In this document: positions 34,701-39,802 of the stretch, piece after piece
Numbering within the stretch: the stretch's first letter is position 1
How the letters are laid out: every line of letters starts with the position of its first letter
Origin: a virus
Reading direction: 5' to 3' (one strand)
IMG/VR virus record: IMGVR_UViG_3300008219_000030
Location: 1-39,802 of that record
DNA: 39,802 bases
Notes under the pieces: generated by a model
What the model was told of the DNA's origin: nothing
What the model saw: the letters and a program-made list of their open reading frames with translations, nothing else
The model's database searches: none
Translations under genes and position numbers: made by a program

Positions 34701-37700
34701 CTATCCAAAGCATGAGCTTTGATCTCCTCATTGTTAAGATGAGACATCCAAGCCTTTACGGAGGCGATCTTTACATCCGAGGGAACACTAACAGTACCTG
34801 TAAAATTAGTTCTACTCGCCCCAGCAAAAAGTCGTTTTGCAGCGGACATAAATCCTCTGCCGTGCGCGTTACTAACCGACTCCGAAACGTGGAATTCATT
34901 CTTTACTATGTCTTGTATGTTGTTGATTCCATAGAACTCAACCATGTATGTATCGGCGGTGACAACAGTTCTATTGTCGAGAGTAGCTTGTGGATATTTT
35001 GTTGGGGCAATCTTGACTGCAAAAGTCCAATTAGAATTATCGTAGACGTCATAAAAAACATCAGTCTCTAGTTTTCCGCTAGCCAGCAAAGAACTGGATA
35101 GCTGAAAATGTGCGTGTCTCCCGTCTTTTACACTCTTTACTGAACGTACTCCAAACGCCCAATCGTCCCCAGCAGCGTTATGTGCCCAAGTGGTATCAGT
35201 TGGAGAATCTGGTCTAGCCGAATGCGCTCCGAAAATAGAAGACGTCAACGGATAATTACCCTTAAATTGCACTGTATCCGGTTCTGGAATGTACGGGAAA
35301 AGAACGTTACTTTCGAACGTAGAGCCAAGCCCGTTCGCCTCTTGCTGCATCGTAGGGATATTGGAGGCTGACAGGAACGGGAGCATTGGATGTGATTCTA
35401 GTTTTAAACTATAAAATCTATAGGGTCCGAGTGTAACCCCATCGTATGCAGTGAGATTGGGGACCCCCGAGCCTGAGTATGCCTGCGCGTTGGCCCCGAA
35501 TTTAATTTGGGTCGGTGTGGCATCGAAGGGGCCACCGTTAATGACCTCCGCCATCACGTCACTAAATTCGTCGTCGGTGGCTTGTTCTTTAATCCATATC
35601 TCGTTAGTAGTTGGATCTGACGCAGCCCACGGGCCGGCCTCCTTTTCAACAATAGTGAAGTTTATATTATAGGGTTGTGGGACGGTTAGTGTGAAACCTC
35701 CATCTGGTGTTTGCCCGACCGCTCTCAGCATATATGCCGATCCCGTATCGGTTGTAAGAGTTTTAATAGAATTAAAGTAATCTCCCGTTCCAGCAACGAA
35801 AGAAGCGGCTACCGTCCCGGTCTGTTGATAAACAGTGGCAGCGCCCGCATCTACAGAGCTAAAATCAAGGAAAGTCTTCTTTACTGTTGAATCATAGTAT
35901 TCATCGTCAATGGCAAATGTAATATTATTGGCAAATGTATTAATTTTTATCAGGTCTTGGTCAACACCAAAACAATGCATAAGATTTCTAAGAGACTTTA
36001 TAGTCCCTTTCGATTTCATTATTGTAAGAAGATTATTATAAATGTTCTTATAAATTAGATTTTTAATATCATCTAAACTTTGAGAATGCGTCTTGTCATT
36101 ACTCATCTGTAAGAATTTTTCAACTATCTCGGCATCTACAAATATCTCCGAAATGTCGAATCCGACTCCTTCTAATAGATCTTTTGCAATTGGCATTTCT
36201 TTATTCGAATCCGATAGGGACCCCGAGGTGTACCTGACATCTTTAATCTTGTTGACTTCACTAATCATGATATGTAATTCATCAAAGTAGCTAGCCATAA
36301 TTTGTGTTAGATGTTTAAGAGCAGGGGTTTCTTCTGCTTCCTCTGTAATCCAAGCTGGTAGCGAATGGTAGATAGAGGCATTATTGCTATGGTCGTGGTT
36401 GATCCCTTCTTTTATTTTGGTCTCTATCAGTGCTTGTACGTCTGGATGTCGTTCATAGATTATTGGGTCTTTGAATTCTGCGCTGGACGCGCTCGACTCT
36501 ACAATCGCAGAACTAGTGGACCTCATGTCAATCGGTAACGCGCTCCCGGTGGAATCTGTATTAACGTACCCTGTCCATGTGCCATTAGTTATTCTACCCG
36601 AATAATCAAGGACCATTGAATCTACGCTGGCGGTTTGTGTTATTCCTTCGTTGAATTTGTAATAGACACCCAGGTCTACTGCATTCCCATCCGCAGTTGA
36701 CCCACTATAATAGTATTTGATATCATCAGTGTTTGTACCACCCCCGATCTGCCGTTTCCAATATCTACCAATTTGCTCCGATGTTCTCTCTTTTCTCCAA
36801 AAGCGGAACTCATCGAGCGCACCACTTAAGGCTCCGTATCCACGATAATCGGGGCTCAATGGCACATCCGGTGACCCCGATGGTGACGTAATTAAAGAAC
36901 CTATTTGCGCTATCATCGTCCCTGTTATGGAAGACACGGAAGATCCAGTTATTACCTCTTCGTTTAGGGCTCCGTCAACATAAAGCCTAGCGCGAGTGTT
37001 ACTCCCCGTGTTAGCGAAGCTAAACGCGTAGTGGTGCCACGCTGAACTGGTGATTGGCACGTCAGAGCCAAGTGCAATTGTGGTTTCGCCTCCCAATTGT
37101 GATGGTTGGGGGTCAAAAGCACCAGAAGTGTTCAAACCAGAACCCGACATCAGAGTAACGTAAAAAGATGAGCCCGAGGTGATTGGAGAAACACAAGTGG
37201 CGATTCTAAGGCGCCCATACCCTGGGTTGTCAGTGGCCAATCTTAAACTATAATATCTATAAGATCCGACAGTATTTCCGTCGTATGCAATGAGATTGGG
37301 GACCCCCGAACCCGAGTAAGCCTGTGCGTTGGTTCCGAATTTAATTTGGTTGTTCGATTCTGTAGATGGACCCCCGTTAATGACCTCCGCCATTACGTTA
37401 CTAAAATCATCGTCGGTGGATTGTGTTTTAATCCATATTTCGTTACTCCCAGGGCTTCCACCGCTCCAACCGAACGAGGATTTTTCAACAATAGTAAAGT
37501 TTATATCAAAGGGCTCCGGGGCTGTTAATGTGAAGCTACCGTTTATGGTTTGTCCGACCGCCCTTAATATATCTACCGAGCCCGTATCAGTTGTAAGGGT
37601 TTTACTAGAATCGAAGTAATCTCCCGTCCCGGCAGTCAAGGTGGCGGCTATGGTTGATCCTGTCAGCTTTGTCCACGAACCGCTATTCCACAGATCAAAC

Positions 37701-38350
37701 ACTACTTGAGTAGGAGACTCCGCTCCTGTCACATAAGAATCTTTTCTAAGCCAGAACTCAACCGTAACACCGTCCGTTCCGTTAAATTCAAGATTTGATG
37801 TTCGATTGGTATTAGAATCATAATAGTTTGGGAGCGTATTTGCGGATCCGGTGCTCTTTAGGTCTCCACTTAATGTCTCTTCTCCTCGAATTTTGCTCGG
37901 ATGCGGGCCGCCTTTTAGGAAAATATATTGTGCATAATCGTTGTAAGCATATGGATGTGTAAATTTTTCAAAGCTCCCCGCTCGCCCTCCTAGTGAACCA
38001 GTCCCTAGAAAGTTAATATATCCATTTGTTCTAGGATAATGATTTTCAAAAATATACTTATCGATTAAAAGGGACGTTTGGTCCCACTCCATTTTTTCTC
38101 TCAAGGAGCCATCATATGGGTATTCCCTGTAGATCCTCTCGATAGAATCTTGGTAATAACGAGCAGCCGATCCATAACGAGCAAAGTTTTTAGGATCAGA
38201 GTAGTCTATTTGAGGCAATATCTTTTTAGCCTTATTTAGATAAGTTGGTATATAAGCAGCGGATTCAACTTCTTGTTCTAAATCTTTACTACTTTTTTTA
38301 GTCAAGATTTGACTAAACTTATCTTTTTTAAACAGATCTTTTAAGCTCAT
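28781..38350 (-). CDS. Giant 3189-residue tail/baseplate protein with LamG-like domain and duplicated module
   Basis: One uninterrupted frame of 9.57 kb. Residues about 190-530 form a LamG/concanavalin-like jelly roll: VTVEFWLRKDS at the start, SSAWHHYAFSFANTGSNTR then LYVDGALNEE, and GALDEFRFWRKERTSEQIGR at the end. This fold commonly binds carbohydrate or surface ligands. A module of about 138 residues (about 232-368) interrupts it and recurs at about 843-984. Residues about 640-800 are helical and end with MKSKGTIKSLRNLMHCFG, which resembles the KGT block of P2 gpI-type baseplate proteins. The remaining 2200 residues are Ser/Tyr/Asn-rich beta sequence without recognisable motifs. ATGA overlap links it to the 612-residue gene. 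A baseplate-anchored, host-contacting protein is the best inference. Confidence 0.8.
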   Translation of the reverse strand: MSLKDLFKKDKFSQILTKKSSKDLEQEVESAAYIPTYLNKAKKILPQIDYSDPKNFARYGSAARYYQDSIERIYREYPYDGSLREKMEWDQTSLLIDKYIFENHYPRTNGYINFLGTGSLGGRAGSFEKFTHPYAYNDYAQYIFLKGGPHPSKIRGEETLSGDLKSTGSANTLPNYYDSNTNRTSNLEFNGTDGVTVEFWLRKDSYVTGAESPTQVVFDLWNSGSWTKLTGSTIAATLTAGTGDYFDSSKTLTTDTGSVDILRAVGQTINGSFTLTAPEPFDINFTIVEKSSFGWSGGSPGSNEIWIKTQSTDDDFSNVMAEVINGGPSTESNNQIKFGTNAQAYSGSGVPNLIAYDGNTVGSYRYYSLRLATDNPGYGRLRIATCVSPITSGSSFYVTLMSGSGLNTSGAFDPQPSQLGGETTIALGSDVPITSSAWHHYAFSFANTGSNTRARLYVDGALNEEVITGSSVSSITGTMIAQIGSLITSPSGSPDVPLSPDYRGYGALSGALDEFRFWRKERTSEQIGRYWKRQIGGGTNTDDIKYYYSGSTADGNAVDLGVYYKFNEGITQTASVDSMVLDYSGRITNGTWTGYVNTDSTGSALPIDMRSTSSAIVESSASSAEFKDPIIYERHPDVQALIETKIKEGINHDHSNNASIYHSLPAWITEEAEETPALKHLTQIMASYFDELHIMISEVNKIKDVRYTSGSLSDSNKEMPIAKDLLEGVGFDISEIFVDAEIVEKFLQMSNDKTHSQSLDDIKNLIYKNIYNNLLTIMKSKGTIKSLRNLMHCFGVDQDLIKINTFANNITFAIDDEYYDSTVKKTFLDFSSVDAGAATVYQQTGTVAASFVAGTGDYFNSIKTLTTDTGSAYMLRAVGQTPDGGFTLTVPQPYNINFTIVEKEAGPWAASDPTTNEIWIKEQATDDEFSDVMAEVINGGPFDATPTQIKFGANAQAYSGSGVPNLTAYDGVTLGPYRFYSLKLESHPMLPFLSASNIPTMQQEANGLGSTFESNVLFPYIPEPDTVQFKGNYPLTSSIFGAHSARPDSPTDTTWAHNAAGDDWAFGVRSVKSVKDGRHAHFQLSSSLLASGKLETDVFYDVYDNSNWTFAVKIAPTKYPQATLDNRTVVTADTYMVEFYGINNIQDIVKNEFHVSESVSNAHGRGFMSAAKRLFAGASRTNFTGTVSVPSDVKIASVKAWMSHLNNEEIKAHALDSNNYGVSQPANNAFVFQTGSASPSGSTNVFIPKIKTLALDWDFELITGSNSSGEIEVYDITSGSIDNKKDYGWLGNVINVTNGAAGYGFPATTSSFVSVEYLEDSRKQLPEVLYSEDMISILNFDDDNFYRDQKPITFFTSIEKNMYQGLTEQILNFFSSIRDYGALIGRYEERYRQDYKRLSFLKQIFFERLGNTPDIEKFIDYYKWVDQSLGTMIMNLVPASANINKGIKTVIESHALERNKYRNKFPTIDSKFTEPESSGQLQPNIDFTQNDGGITILDTRMEPYEGFHPKPNPFLAGPLVLSPPSTDQDYHILWWKNKVDKTKYAKTGNPIVDVARQKLFKVYQSSNQDLQSKPFVFSTSMTTKQIGGGVKMPAGKKGMLAVPSLLHFGSNKQIIVKSTNISDMRKVYIEEIIPTELLKKKKIIEVNIENTPDSYIASGSEMLLPFMLYSASSEHDSGKPLGGYLSLFNTALPGTQISFGNDISNNELESPLQSVFTERFVGGRQYKNVGLNKPDQSNNLDDAYSRAEGYNLVTTAGQITIVPVDSVNIHFARGTRTRLPGAKRAVNIRNISFYQHSGSAISGNLNFTNPTTTMGNFERNYEVVMTTGRDINNMWFISGSTGGGGANSQYAENFNLTGDLDFALPDRSTGSNKTVIAERFSAPGGKEVLSKGFLDPASETYSVYNQLNYRNSFVRTRLGASGSAHSLAYGITTGSTVSGDAYSQSNFLLASSHKTNRNSRRTIFVTGANYGLPPINLSVGSGSINDNDNVTHQIPQSDRNYNWITSSMLDINGAPYGFASSRGYVSSSLGEVSDFTFLSASEISISSHVVDFVGLNTLINAPLLTGSNTVSAASLNTSIASLSSTNLLNALLLHQNGPYGFVSWQQIGNSKSPLVRDMVKNNRISTFTAENDFFAKSQYKWSGASGKEKVKHNSSTNVRGLSSFTEPPVISRFRPVIHRVTTKDYDGEEAQFDIKHTYGNNLSKFASTDLNNALATEQNAAKQVYDKLYEVYTNKDLGDENPISGLVSLNYSENIYPKSNNAYLAKSRMRQNYTEQSGTGDNGFDRRDHRTFWRDSLHARDRTAGAAVNSQNYTIYNNKNSALSVWPLDAGLADYSSGLTQYGPVLDLTLVPGAVGELVQYPYTTPLDGPSGFTSGTGSYGYHYSASACFYRRPYNQHFSTNPTPENLVFALPYYTTAFSASKSPWFDSYEDYSEDIRRIAKEYTIIPEFRISDHMDFYLNNQDASFIGKNNKLFSLDGAAFTSSAEGEFADFNENFFNTYSHSEFMKYFDVIQDNHVGEKIGKDSRIKMTCRGVKKLLPYNGFYPATRTAQLASLMSQSIGPYLSGSNENTNDPSSERLNSMLRWSFAPGIMFNSIKSGIAVDFPCFTDRPTGSHDSVYKIGYNTHPSYRMPFESLIDVTKHVPPTITFKDNFEDTIITQTDVYLAEPTATSSYAYFNWMDLQKKPNFELAMHNFFAESVKFFIKDESLTNFFSAPESKFKTMKAGEVYDMKVNMYKTNDFIMSEGAHGTGGSGRFRNRGSIYGPPISSTYADSVTTNLRQFDDPAYAPYTPPYFYGLSQATLTFNALETKKYTLAEIFAGLTASYDNTSPGLSQTTYSDAASKAAMQLSSSMNIFGRTRVKKVNYSTGLGPSGDFLPISFEDSADSAFDVWSIGTKWECPAFNLSGTVDHSKYPCSVWAGYGQIPGAGSGIKIGVSNGSNNALLDVVGFTSTTKKISEIAESKNISEAIVAIPFVDNKKLVSLETTQYIGKSFFKIDKKTYDYQIKLKNKSGIAVEKANTGDGADNLQQTSITDMYEKMQKYVIPPQLDFTDGDLNTDPFVMYIFEFDHNLDQQDLSDIWQGVMPKISVTAEKQDVTIEHVMDKHEFFGGNSLPPETRWMVFKVKRRAENNYFKITADSKDDDRFQFLFKSSEKDFKHSYNWPYDFFSLVELGRIEAGVEIEGAEKE
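35398..35823 (-). repeat. Intragenic module copy 2
   Basis: This stretch encodes about residues 843-984 of the giant protein, starting near GTVAASFVAGTGDYFNS and ending at YRFYSLKLE. It aligns with the copy at 37243-37655 over its full length. Long nearly identical DNA blocks include GAGATTGGGGACCCCCGA and CCGAATTTAATTTGG. Conservation at DNA level in both arms points to a fairly recent duplication or ongoing gene conversion. Confidence 0.9.
37243..37655 (-). repeat. Intragenic module copy 1, inside the LamG-like domain
   Basis: This stretch encodes about residues 232-369 (STIAATLTAGTGDYFDS to YRYYSLRLA). Shared landmarks with copy 2 are KTLTTDTGS, LRAVGQT, NFTIVEK, NEIWIK, MAEVINGGP and NAQAYSGSGVPNL. 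It lies between the first LamG strands and YGRLRIATCV/WHHYAF, so it seems to be inserted into a loop of that domain. Confidence 0.9.
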
Positions 38351-39802
38351 TTCTCTTCGACTCTAAATCTAAAAATTTCCGGCTGCTCTTGATAATCGCC
38401 ATTTATGTTATACGCAACTCGAAGATTATACATGTAATCGGTATCGAGCATGCTCATATCGAGGTCAAAATAATTTCCATCAGAATCATAAGATAGTTTT
38501 GTTGCCATCGTGCTCGCCGTATTGTAAGGGACGACTTCTAGTCCATCGACGGCTCTTATAACTTTATAATGTGCCTCTTCGATTACTTCCGTATTCGGCA
38601 TTGTAGAAGCCTTGGTATAGATATTTGGATTCCAATCGCTTTCTCTAACAAACAATCTAAGTCGTGGATTCTCTTTATTAGTATAAGCTGCTTTTAAATT
38701 TGTTATATTTGTTATGTATTCCCTAATTGGATAGTTTGTTGATCCAGTCAAGCCCACCGGGGTTATAGTGCCCGTAAAGAATTGTGTTATTTCATGGTTA
38801 TCCCAGGTGCCAGTAGCCCAAACATCATAAATTGTTTCCAAGGTTGAGGATCCCGTGAAAGCCAAGGAGGCCGTATAGATGCCAGTGTCATGGTAGCCGC
38901 CTGTCGCATACAAAAGGCTAGCCCCGACGTTTCCTCCCGCGCTGAGTATCATTTTAGAACCTGATGGCTCGGTGTCGGTCGCCGAACCAGAGTATAGAGC
39001 AACCATAATTGACCCTGTCTCGCCAACTTCAGGAATATTTTTTAACTGTCCTTTGACATAGTTATATAAGAATAAAGTATTAAGGTTGTCCGTCGCCGTT
39101 GCTAGCGAGCTACTCATGTAAAAGGATCCTCGGTCGTCTTGGTCCGAGGAGTCCCATCTCGCTTCGAGGACTGGCCTTTTAAAGAAAAAGTCGCTTGTCT
39201 TAGAAAAGAATTTCTTTGTGTAGTATGAATCGCTTGATCCGCTTAAATTCCTTGGGACATTTGTTCCATCTCCCACCGAGTATGCTTCTTGCGAGGCCGT
39301 AAGATAAACACCAAATCCATAATTTAAATAGGTTCCTGCCACCCACTCTTCAACAGCGGCAGTCACATCCACCTCTAAGTCCTCATCCCCCGTAGTAAAG
39401 GTCTCCGTATACATGGGCATTCCGTCGCTACCAGCGCTATATGCGGCCGTATGGTACGTTCCACCCGGCACATACCCCGTGGTTTGATCCATGCTAGAAG
39501 TCCCCCAGGCTCCATCCCATCCGCCTAACCCGGAGGCCGGGGCGCCAACAGAGCCCGAGAGGTTCCCTGAGACCCAGTTCGCTACCCCTATATCGGTATA
39601 ATTCTCCATGTCAAGGCCCGTGCCCTGCGCCCAAGACTGGGAGACTGCCTGAACGTTTAATGTCATATCTCTTGGTAAGGTTAGCCCATGTTTTGCATTA
39701 AACATTTTAAGATAAAATCTTACACTGCCGCTTGCGGGGATTGTACCAGCCGTTCTATCAGCTTTTATTTCTCCCGTTGTGGTACCAGAAACCGGGAATT
39801 GG
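38347..39802 (-). CDS. DNRLRE-like virion protein, 5' end beyond the window
   Basis: The frame ends at 38347 and stays open through base 39802, so the N-terminus lies outside. An internal ATG at 39705 is not a convincing start: sequence upstream of it (SGSVRFYLKMFNAKHGLTLP) reads on as coherent protein, and no SD precedes it. The visible N-terminal part has the DNRLRE pattern: RFYLKMFNA strand, TLNVQAVSQSWAQGTG, the Gly/Trp-rich loop GGWDGAWG and DLEVDVTAAVEEWVAG followed by NYGFGVYL. DNRLRE is a beta-sandwich found in cell-surface and phage adhesin-type proteins. The C-terminal half has beta domains ending in IFRFRVEEK. It overlaps the giant gene as ATGA and probably belongs to the same tail or fibre assembly. 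Confidence 0.72.
   Translation of the reverse strand, partial: QFPVSGTTTGEIKADRTAGTIPASGSVRFYLKMFNAKHGLTLPRDMTLNVQAVSQSWAQGTGLDMENYTDIGVANWVSGNLSGSVGAPASGLGGWDGAWGTSSMDQTTGYVPGGTYHTAAYSAGSDGMPMYTETFTTGDEDLEVDVTAAVEEWVAGTYLNYGFGVYLTASQEAYSVGDGTNVPRNLSGSSDSYYTKKFFSKTSDFFFKRPVLEARWDSSDQDDRGSFYMSSSLATATDNLNTLFLYNYVKGQLKNIPEVGETGSIMVALYSGSATDTEPSGSKMILSAGGNVGASLLYATGGYHDTGIYTASLAFTGSSTLETIYDVWATGTWDNHEITQFFTGTITPVGLTGSTNYPIREYITNITNLKAAYTNKENPRLRLFVRESDWNPNIYTKASTMPNTEVIEEAHYKVIRAVDGLEVVPYNTASTMATKLSYDSDGNYFDLDMSMLDTDYMYNLRVAYNINGDYQEQPEIFRFRVEEK

Noticed and set aside
35398-37655. Reading the two intragenic repeats as a mobile DNA element
   Set aside because: Both copies are in frame, carry no terminal inverted repeats or transposase, and encode protein continuous with the giant gene; a duplicated protein module explains them.
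1-39802. tRNA genes, CRISPR arrays, insertion sequences, integrase or attachment sites
   Set aside because: Gaps are too short to hold tRNAs or arrays, none shows a cloverleaf or direct-repeat array by eye, and no transposase or integrase motif occurs in any frame.

Overview
The window is a contiguous piece of a large, AT-rich tailed-phage genome of the T4-like (gp17/gp20/gp21/gp22/gp23) lineage. Every supported gene lies on the minus strand, so transcription runs from high to low coordinates. Genes are packed tightly: many join by ATGA or TAATG overlaps, and most starts follow a clear GGAG/AGGAG Shine-Dalgarno sequence. The strong SD usage points to a host that initiates through SD pairing and argues weakly against Bacteroidia. 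I cannot name the host. The style (bS21 gene, very long Ser/Gly/Thr-rich virion proteins, N-terminal IIKEE peptides) resembles uncultured aquatic T4-like phages; that is an impression, not a database result.

Layout in transcription order. (1) 39802-16797: tail, baseplate and fibre block. It holds a DNRLRE-like protein cut by the window edge, a 3189-residue giant with a LamG-like domain and a duplicated module, and proteins of 612, 1009, 1175, 313, 372 and 448 residues. Two pairs of these share a terminal domain. (2) 16778-11404: DNA-metabolism island with a RuvC-like nuclease, a DnaG-type primase, two small proteins that share an N-terminal peptide, and one 1050-residue polypeptide fusing Mre11/SbcD/gp47 to Rad50/SbcC/gp46. 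(3) 11394-9287: a transglutaminase-like cysteine enzyme, then a probable lysis cassette (holin-like, anchored coiled coil, signal-peptide plus C-terminal membrane segment) and a zinc-ribbon protein. (4) 9283-1: packaging and head block, with a 176-residue protein in the small-terminase position, large terminase, portal, two unknowns, a CxxC membrane protein, the prohead protease, a small head-region protein, ribosomal protein bS21, an unknown structural protein, the scaffold and the start of the major capsid protein.

The packaging and head genes form a coherent assembly pathway: scaffold and capsid protein assemble on the portal, the gp21-type protease matures the prohead, and the terminase fills it. 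Sheath and tube genes, which in T4 lie between terminase and portal, are absent from that position here. The recombination, primase and resolvase island sits between tail and head blocks and probably feeds concatemeric DNA to the terminase.

Most noteworthy are the single-chain Mre11-Rad50 fusion, bS21 inside the head operon, a possible capsid-targeting peptide shared by several small proteins, and a roughly 138-residue module present twice in the giant tail protein, one copy apparently interrupting a LamG domain. No tRNA, CRISPR array, insertion sequence or integrase was seen, and no gap between genes exceeds about 115 bases.
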